Shown: positions 1 through 10,278 of the stretch, one piece after another
Numbering within the stretch: position 1 is the stretch's first letter
Layout of the letters: each line of letters starts with the position of its first letter
Assembly (NCBI RefSeq): GCF_950295315.1
Contig: NC_080171.1
Coordinates: 35,219,698 to 35,283,697, forward strand
Reading direction: 5' to 3'
DNA length: 64,000 nt
Source of the DNA: Erinaceus europaeus
Taxonomy: Eukaryota; Chordata; Mammalia; Eulipotyphla; Erinaceidae
Program-made: the position numbers and the translations under genes
Notes under the pieces: model-generated
Database searches by the model: none
Seen by the model: the letters and a program-made list of their open reading frames with translations, nothing else
Told to the model about the DNA's origin: nothing

Positions 1-955
1 TAGGTGTTTTCCAGAGGGCATGTGACTTTACTAGTTTTTGCCTGAGACTGACATCTAGTATGCAGGTGTACCCAAGTTATTGTCTGGGGAGAAGCTGTCA
101 TAGTTGGAAAAAGGACTAGAAAGCTGGATCAGGGAAGAGAATAACTCCCAAATATGAGGAAAGTGTATAAATATTGTTGATTGTAAACAAACCACATCAA
201 TTTGATCTAGGGCCATATTCAGCACAGGAGCCTATGTAACCTCTGCATCCTTGTAGGTCTTTGCTCACATTCTGTGGTCATGGCTAGGGACATTCCAGGT
301 TGCACCAATTTCAGGACCCATCTTCTTTGAGTAGTAGGTAGAGTATGTAGTCCGACCTCCCTTCGGAGAATGAAACATTCCCTACCATTATTGGTCCACA
401 TTAAAGGCAAGGTCCTACAGGGGCCCCCAAAGGGGTCCATTATGTCATTCCTGATGGAAATGACCAGTGACAGGTAAGAGAGAGATCTGTTAAGAGGTCT
501 AGTCTCATCATGCCTTTGTGGGAACCTCAGGGCTCCCTGAATAGGGCCCCAGGTGATTGGGTGGCCTGGTTGTTACTAAAGAGTCATCTTTAAAGTATAC
601 TAGTCTCTTGCCCCTATTCAGCTTTTATAGTCTTTACTTTGACACGGTTAGCTTTTGAGTGGGGATGTGTAATAGGAGGTAGCTGAGGAGGGTATCTAGA
701 TCTAAGCAGAAACTATTTTATTGAGTACTGTAAGGTGTCTTTTTAGTTCTTTCTACTTGCTTTTCATTTATTGACTCACTGCAAATTATTGTGCAATTTT
801 CTTTAAAATATATATTTTACCCTAACTTATGGATACATGTACATATGCCCTGTCTTATAGGCCCTGATCTATATCTAGGTTTTGAGGTTTTGTTAAGAAG
901 TGCACCACTCAAAACTGAATTAAGGAGTCCTATGGGCTAAGAAAAGTCTCACCAA
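1..955 (-). mobile_element. L1 3' UTR, long-3'UTR lineage, old copy (runs off left edge)
   Basis: Collinear with the minus-strand L1 3' UTR at 56600-57850: both share 'TATTGTCTGGGGAGA', 'GAAAGCTGGATCAGGGAAGAG' in part, a 'TTTGATCTAGGGCC'-like block and 'AAAGGTCTCACC'-like ends in the same order. A plus-strand version lies at 39070-39775. Many substitutions and small gaps indicate an old insertion. No reading frame of interest; short open stretches here are chance. Confidence 0.75.
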
Positions 956-1500
956 TGTTTTAGTTTCCTATATCCCAGATGTGAAAGAAACCTTCCAGTA
1001 GTTGTCTTTCACTTCCTTATTTCACAAAGCATAATCACCTCCAATTCCATCCACTTTGTCCCAAAGGACACAATACCATTATATGTATATGTGTATGTGT
1101 ATGTGTATGTGTATGTATATGTGTATATATATGCATATATATATATATATTAAATTGCTGAATAGCACTCCACTGAGTATATATGCTTTATTTATCCAGT
1201 CATCTATTGGGGTATTTAAGATATGTACATATTTTGGCTATCATGAACAATATGGCTATAAACAAGGAGGTACGCATGTCCCTTTAATTTAGTATTTTCA
1301 TATCTTTTGGATAATTGTTTAGGAATAATATTTCTAGTTGATATGGTATTTCCATTTTTATTTGTTTAAGGATCCTTCCTACTATTCTCCATAATTGATG
1401 CAAAAGTTTGCATTCACACCATCAGTGTAACAGGGTTCCTCTTTCTCCACATCCTTGCCAACACTTACTGATTCCTGGTTAATTTTTCCCACAGCAACTT
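956..1500 (-). mobile_element. Ancient L1 ORF2 C-terminus, minus strand
   Basis: Reverse complement reads like the final part of a mammalian L1 ORF2. The 'CATCAGTGTAACAGGGTTCC' block (about 1420-1440) matches the region before the terminal Cys-rich domain, and the 'ATCTATTGGGGTATTTA' and 'TATCATGAACAATA' blocks match the segment near the stop. Heavily decayed with no open frame. A (TATG)n/(TA)n microsatellite interrupts it at 1080-1152. Right boundary is approximate. Confidence 0.65.
1080..1152. repeat. (TATG)n/(TA)n microsatellite
   Basis: Alternating TATGTA, GTGTATGTGTATG and TATATA runs visible directly. It produces a meaningless short open frame rich in Met, Cys and Tyr. Confidence 0.9.
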
Positions 1501-3960
1501 AAAAGTATGTAGTGCAATATTAATGACTGTAGTAATAAAATCGTACATTGTAATATTTCTTCCAATGGAATGACATATTTCATAGATCCAGAATTATGTA
1601 CCAGTTGAAGGGAATCCCAACAGTTACAAATTTCAGATTCTAAGATAATGCTTTATTTATTTGGGTTAGATATCAATTCAAACTTGATGCAGTGAATAGT
1701 TTTGTCTAGTGTGTGTAAGGGCTTAAGGGCCATTCGCTATGTGAGTATGCCATGTGAGTATGTTATTTATGAGATTGGTATGAGAGAGTTGGTACTAACA
1801 ATATAACCAACAACAAACTCACAAAGTATTCCTCAATATGTATTTACTCTAAATTAAAATCTCATTTGACCAATCTTACCAAAGAATGTACAAAATAGTT
1901 TGGATCCTCTGGCAAAGCACTTGTGTTGATCTATGAAGAGGAGAAAATGGACATATTCTGTTTTCTCTGAGTGTGCAACAAAGAAATAGAGAAAATATAA
2001 ATTCAGAAAACTTTCTCATGGAATTAAATAAATTCTAGAGTCACTACATAAATTTCAGACATTACTTAGACGGTATTAATACTGTTCTTGTTATAAGTCA
2101 AAAATACAATAAGTATTTAATCAGGAATTTAGGAAACTTCTATTTTGAAAAGCATATCTGACTTCTGATTTTTTAAAACATTGAAAGAGAATCATTCCTA
2201 TCCTTATTAGAAAATTACTTATCTAAAGAAAAACAAAGACTTTGCTTTTTGAAAAATGACAATCTCTTGCTTTTCACAGCAACATTTTTCTTTAGATGAG
2301 GAAAATCATAGTTTCAATATAACTAGAACTTCATATGTACATTTTTACTCTTACCTATTAAATTTAGAATTAGGCATTGCATGATATTCTGTGTCTTTTA
2401 GGATAGTATTCTTTTTTTTTTATTATCTCCAGTCAACAAGTGGATATTGATGAGTGAAATATTTTCTGCACAAAACACTATCCTAGTCACAAATTACTTT
2501 GCATTTTTAAAATTTTATAGAACATTCCCATTAAGGATTCCTTCTCCAATGGAAGCAATTTTAAATCCTAGAAATACAGTGTATTCAAAATATTTATGTA
2601 AAAAGTTCACAATTGGATCACCAGGGAAATGTTACCTTATCTGACTTTTGACTGGACTGTTTGTTTGTTTGTTTGTCTGTCTGTTTATAAAACCATAATA
2701 TTTCTACAGGAGCTATTAGTATCATTATTATTTAAGTGGCAGGCTATGTAGTTATCTTATAAATTAATTCTAGGTTTTGCTGTTCTGCATTGAAATTTAT
2801 CTTAGTACTGAGATATAAGACATAGTCCGAGCAGGTCATGAGGTATAATTAACCTTTGATAACATTCAACTACTTTAAGTTTCATGAACTTGACTCTGTC
2901 TTCTAAATATAACAATACAATTTTGGCATCTCATTAATAAACATGACAGAATTTATTAACACTGCCATGTAACTAAAGTAAAACTTCATCAATTCAAATC
3001 TCAAGGAACCAGAAGTAATCAAGCTAGAACTAAACAGGAACAAATTATCTGACATCATATTTTAGTGGCAGGAGAGCTCAGAAGCTAAACAACTTGCTGT
3101 TTCTGTCAAACAGTCTTGATTACTTGTCAGTGTGGAAGAAACTGGTAGAGTATAGAATGAAAGGTTAATTTACTTTCGCTCATTATAGTCTCTCCCTCTC
3201 TTCTTATTGACAAATAGCCAAGGTCATTAATTGAAGTTTGCAAATCAATTTCTGTGAATTTATAGCTCACAGAATCATGTACCTTAAATTGTAGTATAAT
3301 AGCATTTGAGGTTATTTATGCTGGAACATTCTGTACAAGGTTATTTATTATTAACTTTTATGTGGTAACACCAACAGCATTAATTGTTTCTGGACAAAAA
3401 TCAAAAAATATTGTTAGTTTTATCAGAATTCTGAGAAAGATATTTACTCTTCTATTCTTTTATTCATTCATAAAAATTTCTTTCTTCTTTCATAAATAGG
3501 ACATGCCAAAGCTTTTTCTCATGTAATATAATATTAATACTATCTTTTATTTTGATGTGTAGCAATGCATATTCACATGAAAATCTAGCACATGACTTCA
3601 TGATCTATATTACGTGGACATTATCACTAATTGATTAGGAAAAGTAATAAAAAAAACTACTAGTGGTTATATTTTTCTAATTTATGGGGACATGTTCATC
3701 TATAGGATTGTTGCTATCAATGGAGTACAGCACCGTATTTCCCAAGACAGTTGACTATACACCTCAACCACCACCAAGCCATCTCCCTCCTCTACCAGAG
3801 GGGACTGGATATCCACATTCCCCCCTACCCACCCATAAGAACCCTCTCTTCTCCATTTTGATTGTTACAACAGTCTTTTAAATGAGGCATTTCTATGTCC
3901 ATGTTATAGGAATGTAAAATTCACAGAAAGATCACACAGCTTATGATAGGGGCATTTTTT
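1501..3960. other. AT-rich unique DNA, no gene seen
   Basis: About 2.4 kb with no coding signal, no RNA gene and no repeat I can name. Contains a short (TTTG)/(TCTG) run near 2660-2685. The stretch 3684-3880 is somewhat more GC-rich and CCAC-rich and may be an old repeat fragment, but I cannot assign it. Confidence 0.5.
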
Positions 3961-3964
3961 TTTT

Positions 3965-4165
3965 TGAGCTAGCAAAATAATTCACCTGGGAAGGCATCTG
4001 CTTTGCCATATGCATGACTCAGATTTGAACTTGGCTCTAACAATACAAGTGAATACTTCAGTGCTGTGCTCTTTTCCATTTTCCTCTGTCTCTGTCTATT
4101 TCTATCTGAAAAACGATTGCACCTTGGAGTGATGAAGCCCCAATGATCCTGACAAAAACTTTTAA
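3965..4165 (+). mobile_element. Old SINE, plus strand
   Basis: Shows the decayed layout of the local SINE family: tRNA-like head ('GAGCTAGCAAAATAATTCACCTGG' in part), 'CAGATTTGAACTTGG' in the B-box place, then a CT-rich body 'CCTCTGTCTCTGTCTATTTC' and 'ATCTGAAAAA'. Diverged, so probably an old subfamily also seen at 34120. Confidence 0.6.
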
Positions 4166-4536
4166 AAACGTAGAATTTTCACCTGGTTCCTTTTAAGTCT
4201 AAGATAAGAACTTCCCTGCTATTTTTAGGGATAAAGTGAAAAACAAGCAAACACAAACAAAATTAAGCATCTATTTTTATCCTACTTGGATATTAAATCA
4301 TTGTTTTACTTACCCTATGTAACAATTTTACTGAGCAATAAAAATTACTTCCTTTGTTCTTTTATTTTCTTTCCTCTTTCTACTTTTCTACCCCTGACCA
4401 TACTTCCCTTTTTTTTCTTCCATGTTTGCCATGTGTTTCACTTTTTATGATTATTATTATTTGTTATGCTTCAATATCTGGTTCTTCTTGGTTGTGAAGG
4501 AAGTTAATTGATTCCAGGATCAAAGTTATTAAATAG

Positions 4537-4769
4537 TGGGGCTAGGTAGCAGTGCACCCAGTAGAGCACATGCATTAACGTGTGCAAAGACACAAGTTTA
4601 GTACTCCACCCCCATTTGCAAGAAGCTTCATTATTGGTAAAGCAGTGCTGCAGGTGTCTCGTTTTTGTGTTCTCATTCTCTCACTCTCCCTTATTCCCTC
4701 TCAGTTTCTGCCTTGATTCAAAAATCAAAATGAACAAAACAAAAATAACTGAAAGGTGGATTCCTAGTA
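4537..4769 (+). mobile_element. SINE 5' portion, split by the provirus
   Basis: Head 'GGGGCTAGGTAGCAGTGCACC', then 'GCAGTGCTGCAGGTGTCTC' and a CT-rich body. Its 3' part ('GAGCCCCAGGAATAACTCTGG') resumes at 12289 after the provirus, so the retrovirus integrated into this SINE's 3' region. The last six bases (4764-4769) are the CTAGTA target duplication. Confidence 0.85.
4764..4769. repeat. Target-site duplication CTAGTA (left copy)
   Basis: CTAGTA directly precedes the TGTTG terminus of the left LTR and recurs at 12283-12288 directly after the CAACA terminus of the right LTR. Six base pairs is the spacing usual for class II (beta-like) retroviral integrases. Confidence 0.92.
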
Positions 4770-4847
4770 TGTTGTTGTGGTGGTCTGGTGTCGGGCTGCA
4801 CCGTGGAGAAGAGAGTGGACGCCCAGAGCAAAGGGGTACACAAATCT

Positions 4848-4853
4848 TTATTA
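4848..4853 (-). terminator. Polyadenylation signal AATAAA in 3' LTR
   Basis: TTTATT on the plus strand, AATAAA in retroviral sense, downstream of the LTR TATA box by about 140 nt. This is the expected place for the end of proviral transcripts (R/U5 side). Confidence 0.8.
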
Positions 4854-4991
4854 TAGGATGGGGGGGGTTGTTCAGACCACGTGGAGCCAGCCAGCAATGG
4901 CCGTCCCCACTACCTGACCACGGGGGGAGAGCAGGGAGCGAGACCTCAGAGAGGGAGAGATGAGAGCCCAGAGAGAGGGGGGGTGAGGGGG

Positions 4992-5000
4992 CTTTTTATA
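4992..5000 (-). promoter_or_regulatory. TATA box of 3' LTR
   Basis: CTTTTTATA on the plus strand reads TATAAAAAG in LTR sense, about 120 nt into the LTR. It matches the copy in the 5' LTR at 12153-12161. Confidence 0.7.
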
Positions 5001-5121
5001 GGGTGACAACCAGGGGTGACGTGTAGGGCCAGGATTTGTTGAAGGGGGCACTGCTAGGATTTCGCGGGGGCGTAGTAAAACCTGGGGGTGGAGACTGCAT
5101 CAGAATAACTCCTCAGCAACA

Positions 5122-5138
5122 TCTCCTCCTATCCCTTT
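5122..5138 (-). other. Polypurine tract of provirus
   Basis: Directly next to the 3' LTR, the retroviral strand reads purine-rich (AAGGGATAGGAGGAGA, then the LTR's TGTTG). This is the position and composition of the plus-strand DNA primer in retroviruses. Confidence 0.8.
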
Positions 5139-6732
5139 ATATCTAAATGGACACAGTAAAGAAAAATGGAATGGAGCAGGCTTAAATGTTTTAGAGGAAT
5201 GCCATGCTCAGGTGGGAAGATGTAGGACTTTCTGTGGAGGAGGGAAGGCTTAAGTGACTGCGAACCTTGTGAGATTTATGCGTCCTCCTGTGCTCAACCC
5301 CTCTTTAGAGAGAGAGACTTACCTGGAGAGACTCATCTCATAGGTTTAAGCGCAGCCTGCTCAACCATCTCTTCACAATATCTCTACATCTTTTCTATCT
5401 TTCTATCTAGTAATTGCATAAGATGTACAAAGTCTGTAAAAGACTATCATGGGGCAGAAACCTTTTGGGCATAAGCCTAAATGATATAACAAAATAGGAA
5501 GGAACAAGTAGGGGAGTAGTAAAAGCCAGTGTGGTGTGAAGGGAAGGACTGGTGTGTAAAGGAACATTCCCTGCTTGGGTGGGGAAAGGGGAAAGGGTAC
5601 ATAATGAGGGGGAGGCGGGAGGCATGACCCACCAAACAGAGGGGCTATTTGGCATTGTATAGTCCTCAAGGCAACAGTCTGTAAAGTCTATGAATTACTC
5701 AGGATCAGTCTATGGAAAACCAGCAACGTGAAGGGAAATAAGCTGCTTCAAAATTGTGTAAAATGTATATAGGGTATGTCAGAATGTCCGATACAAGTCT
5801 CAGTCTGAAGTAGATGGCTAAGAAGAATTGGCAGGGGATGCAACGCTGCATGAGGGAGGTCAGCCGCTGGAATGTTGCTTTTCTGTAGATAGCCAGCTGG
5901 AACTGCCAACACGTGACAAGCAGGTCAGAAGCAGGAACGGTAACCAGGCATGAAGAAAGTTCTGTTCTTGGAGTCTGTGTATCAGGTTCTTCAGATCGCG
6001 TTGAGTGACATCTAGGGTTTCAGGGGGTGTGCCACGGTAGTCATGCCATCTAGTGGGTGACGTCAGGGTGTGCAGGGGTTCAGATGGTTTTTCCGGGATT
6101 CCTGTGAAAGAAACACAAACAATCTCCTTCTCATAGTTAATTTGAACTTGTAACAAGTTATAGGTTTGTTATAGTTGATACCTCAATGATTATAATTGGT
6201 TTAGAATCTCTTTATGATTTTATTTAAAGGTCATCTAATGTGACCTCCTGTAGCAGCCTCTACTGCAGGATCTTGAGACCAGTTTTAGCTAAAATATGTA
6301 TTTTAAACAGACTCAAATTGCTTAGAGAGTTAACCCATATTCGTGACAATGATTTTAACGTTTACAGTGCCAGATTGATGCCAGATCTGTTGTGGATTAA
6401 TTTCCACAAGATAGTTTACAGGGCACCTTTGGGGGCCCTTCAAAAGTGTCCTGTATATAAAATTTATATAGTTTAGTTTTGGGAATGAATAGTCACATTG
6501 AACATTTAGACTTTTACCTAAATAGTAAGTTACCTTAACAAATTAATTTTTACCTTGTCTGGTAAAAGTGTAGCTGTAGGGTTATACTTTCGACCGTTAA
6601 GTTAGTGTTACCAAACTTGAGACATACCCATAAACATTTAGTTATAACAAACTGGAGGAAAAAGAACTTTTGTTATAAAAACACATTATTTAAAAACAAA
6701 TTTAAATCTGTCATTAGTCACACAGTTTAAGA
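5139..6732 (-). other. Proviral stretch between pol and polypurine tract with no recognisable env
   Basis: About 1.6 kb that in a betaretrovirus would hold most of env. Both strands carry only short open stretches (for example 98 codons at 5860-6156 and 88 codons at 5403-5669, minus strand). None shows a surface-subunit signature, furin-type cleavage site, fusion peptide or CX6CC-type motif that I can see. Either env was deleted and replaced, or this lineage never carried a full env, as in some intracellular class II families. Confidence 0.6.
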
Positions 6733-7128
6733 CTAAACACTTACATATATACCAAAACTATATATAAAATTCAAAAGAGGGAGAAAGAAAAAAATTTTGG
6801 AATGTTTCTCGACGTCTCCAGAAACTTTGGCTGCATCCAGCATTTTTATATAAAGCCAATTACCTTTTAGAGTACTCCAAGCAGATGGGTCATGCAAAAA
6901 AAAAAAGTTTTTTTTTTTGTCATTCACACACTCACTCACAAAAACAACTGGCCAGTTATAACATAAGACATACAGGGAAAGGGTAGGAGAGAGGTCTCTG
7001 TGAGCCAGATTTTGTAGGTTCTGCCATGTCGTATTACGGGTCCTGGGATGTATCCTGCATCTGGTCCTCTTGTAGTATTTCTTGTTCTTCAGGAATAACA
7101 ACGCCATCCTGCGGGTATTGTCGGACAT
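6733..7128 (-). pseudogene. Possible env leader remnant overlapping the 3' end of pol
   Basis: A 131-codon open stretch starting inside the integrase C-terminus in another frame, where betaretroviral env normally begins. It has a basic N-terminal part (KNKKYYKRTRCRIHPRTRN), a 'TWQNLQNLAHR' segment and then a hydrophobic run (SLYVLCYNWPVVFVS), a layout like a long Env signal peptide. It then degenerates into K/F-rich sequence from an A/T palindrome at about 6898-6919. The assignment rests on position and composition only; it may be chance. Confidence 0.35.
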
Positions 7129-9655
7129 GGCGGGCAGGAACCCAGACAGGTTTAGAGAAATTTTGAGGGAAAATGCATGCGAAACCCCTTCCCATGGTCA
7201 ATAATGGGTCAGGCCCTTTCCAAATTTTATCGAGTGTGTCTCTCCATTTGACCTTAATAGATGGGAGGGTAGATGGTGTTTGCCAGTGAAGAATAATAGG
7301 GGGTAAGGCTGAGTTATTGTAAATATTAAAGAGATTTAACGTAGTTAAGGCTTTTACTAGCTGGATATTGGGGGGATATGTTCCTCCTTTATCTTTATTT
7401 AGTTGAGCCTTCAGAGTTTGATGGGCCCTCTCGACAATGCCTTGTCCCTGTGGATTGTAGGGAATGCCCATGGTATGAGTAATATTCCAGAGGGAACAAA
7501 AATCTTTAAATTGTTTATTTGTAAACATAGGTGCATTGTCTGTTTTCAAAAATAATGGGACCCCCATAACGGCAAAACAAGAGAGCATATGGCTTACAAG
7601 CTTTTTAGCACTTTCTCCTGTCTGAGCTGTAGCCCACATAAATTTAGAAAAGGTATCAATTGAGACAAACACATATTTTTGTTTGGCCAAGGTTGGTATG
7701 TGGGTGACATCAATTTGCCAAATAGCATTAGCTTTTAAACTTCGGGGGTTAACCCCAAGGGTCTGGATAGCAGGTGTCTTTATGAGACTTGCATAAGAAG
7801 AGCATGTAGCGAGGATATGTTTTAACTGTGATACAGGAACATCAGGGAATCGAGCTCGAAGGCCTTTAAGATTAACATGGGTTAGAGAATGAAAATTAGC
7901 AGGATCAGAGACAGAGACTGGGAAAGTTCCTGTGGAGGCAAGGCGGTCAACTGCGGCATTCCCTTTGGACAGGGAACCAGGAAGAGGGCTGTGGGAACGA
8001 AGGTGTTGAATATACAGTGGTTGGGTTCGAGAACAGAGCATAGAGGCGATTTGAATCAAGACAGGGGAAAGTGGGTTGTCATCAATTTTCACATAAGAAT
8101 GAGCAAGCCATGGAAGTAAGTTAACAGTATACATACTGTCAGAAAAAAAGGTTGAAGGATTCTGGTACAGCTTTTAGTGCAAGAAAAATAGCATAAAGTT
8201 CTTTGGATTGAGGGGAATTATCAGGAAGATCAGTAAAGAGAGGTTTAGGAGATTGTTTGTCTGGGTAATATATAAGGGCAGCAGCTCCCCTTTTTCCGCC
8301 ATCAATAAAGATTGTAGGAGCAGAGGGAATGGGATCCCGAGAGAAAAGTTTAGTTGCTAGTAGAGGCAGAAGAGGTAAAGAAGCTATCAATTTATTAGAA
8401 GGAAAATAGTTATCTATTTGTCCTGGAAACCCCACGAAGCTTATGGCAAAGCGGGAATGATGGCATATAAGCCACTCTGTATCTGTGAGAGAAATGGGCA
8501 GAATGATTAAATCCAGTTCTTTCCCTAAGACCTGCACAGACCTATTTCTCCCTTGGTGAACCATGAATGCTAACGCATCTATCTCAGTGAGGAGTCTTGG
8601 AGCTCCTCCTACTGGTGTGTGAAGCCATTCGAGAACCCCATGGTCTTGCCACAGTGCCCCTACTACTGTGGGGGTGGAGTTGAAGATTAGAAGGTTTACC
8701 GTAGAGGAGGGGGAGAATCGAACAAGGTGCATGTCCTGGAGAGCCTGGTTAACCCTTTCCAGTGCCAAGGAGGCCTCAGGAGTTAACTTACGTTTTGAAG
8801 AGGGCTGTTTGTTTCCTTTCAACAGGTCAAACAGTGATTGGAGGCAGCTTGTAGGCAGATAGAGGTACTGCCTAAGCCAATTTAAATTTCCTAGAAAACT
8901 TTGTAAAGAAGCAAGAGTAAGGTTAGAAGGGAAGGTAACATTAGGTTTTAAGGGATGAATTTGCGTTAGAGAAATCTCTGAACCTAGGAAGGATATTGGA
9001 GGGATTAGCTGTATCTTCTCAGGGGCTACATTAAGGCCGCTTTTCTTTAATGCAGGAATGAGAAAATCACGTAAGGCATAGAGATCTGTATCTGATTTTC
9101 CCCATATTAAAATATCATCTGTATAATGAAAAATATTAAGGCCCTTATGAATATATGGGACAAGGGCTGATTTAACAGCCTGCTGACAAATTTTAGGACT
9201 ATTGGCCATACCCTGGGACAGCACCACCCATTCAAATCTATCAGCAGGGCTGGCGTTATTAATAGACGGAACAGAGAAGGCAAAACGTTTACAATCTCGC
9301 GGATGAAAGGGATAGAGAAAAAACTATCTTGTATATCAATAGCTATGATTGGAATTCCCATGGGAATTGCAGAAGCAAGAGGCAAACCCCTTTGGGGGGA
9401 GCCCCAGACCTGCATGGTTTTATTTACTGCACGGAGATCTTGAAGGAGGCGCCATTTTATCAAGTACTTTTTAATCACAAAGACAGGAGTATTCCATGGG
9501 CTTCGAGAATGACGAATGTGTCCCAAGGACAACTGCTCTCAGACGAGCTCTTTTAAATTTTTTAGCTTATCCCTAGGTAAAGGCCACTGTTCCACCCAGA
9601 CAGGCTCATTAGAAAGCCAGCTTAAGCGGGGTGTTTGGCTACGAACAGTGGCATT
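7034..9655 (-). pseudogene. pol: pol pseudogene: reverse transcriptase, RNase H, integrase
   Basis: Three open stretches cover one pol. RT (from about 9655): 'WLSNEPVWVEQWPL', then an in-frame TGA just before 'EQLSLGHI', '[12 protein letters not shown]', '[11 protein letters not shown]' and '[10 protein letters not shown]'; the frame then changes by one base near 9310. The second stretch (9227-8139) has the active-site YTDD (9114-9125; many relatives have YMDD), the connection domain and RNase H ('FIDGGKRG', 'SKELYAI'). A second one-base change lies in a seven-A run at 8143-8149, inside the RNase H 'LFSDS' region. The third stretch (8134-7034) is integrase. HX3H is present but its zinc-finger partner reads C-S-S-Y, so the second Cys is missing. 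The catalytic D (7709-7711), D (7538-7540) and E (7430-7432) have exactly 35 residues between the last two, and a WKGPDPLL...WVPARHVR tail follows. The two frame changes compensate. pol sits at -1 relative to gag-pro. Confidence 0.92.
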
Positions 9656-10278
9656 TAGTATTGGGGGTGCTGAATAGACCTGGTATCGCGGGAATGAGTT
9701 TTACGCTCTGCAGAGGCATCTGTGGATATCCTAACATTAAGACATTCCAGAAGATCCCTGCCCAGTAAGTTGGTGCTAATATTAGCTACCAAAGGGCGGA
9801 AGTGTCCAGTAGAACCTTCTGGGTCTTCCCACATAAGCGAGTCTCGTGTGCAAAATGCTCTCATCATCCCTCCTATTCCATGTAAACTGGGTCCAGGGAT
9901 GAGTTCCCAATCTTGGGGAACCTCTTCTTGCCTTAAAATCGTCTTTGCTGCCCCCATGTCAATCAAAAATTTAAAAGGAATATTGCCAATCTTTACTGTC
10001 ATAGAAGGGTGACCTTGTTCTAAAACAGGAGTGGTCCACAAAATCTCAGGCCCCGAATTTGTACCATTCAGGGGCGAACCATCTTTATGAAATTGGGACC
10101 AACAATCTCTCTTCCAATGAAACCCCTTACGACATTTTGGACAAACAGTATGTGGTCTCTGGCTCCCTGACTGAAAGCGGGGTTGCTCTGGCTGGAGGCG
10201 TGGTTTCCCTGACTGGAGGTGTGGTCGCAACTTATCAGGACATTGGTTACACCAATGTCCTTGGTGACCGCACTGAAA
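9655..10278 (-). pseudogene. pro: Nucleocapsid tail and aspartic protease region (gag-pro in one frame)
   Basis: Open in the same frame as gag. It begins with the first zinc knuckle from its second Cys onward (FQCGHQGHWCNQC), then a Q/P-rich linker and a complete second knuckle (CPKCRKGFHWKRDC, CX2CX4HX4C). The protease follows: 'PFKFLIDMGAAKTIL' holds the active-site triplet as D-M-G (9952-9960), where family members have D-T-G or D-S-G. Next come 'LHGIGG' and 'LLGRDLLECLNV' near the end. About 100 residues of protease is normal, but no dUTPase and no G-patch are visible, both common in betaretroviral pro. There is no stop or frame change between nucleocapsid and protease, unlike the usual -1 shift. 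Confidence 0.82.

Larger units (their letters stand above)
4770..5121 (-). repeat. 3' LTR of provirus
   Basis: 352 bp starting TGTTG and ending CAACA on the plus strand, so the termini are inverted repeats on either strand. In retroviral orientation it contains a TATA box (TATAAAAAG, 4992-5000) and AATAAA (4848-4853). It is 5 bp longer than the 5' LTR, from extra GAGAG-type bases near 4972-4977. Confidence 0.93.

Noticed and set aside
4580..4963. 127-codon open frame across SINE and LTR
   Set aside because: It starts in the SINE and runs into the antisense LTR; no conserved domain, and the same LTR stretch gives a different frame at 11869-12129.
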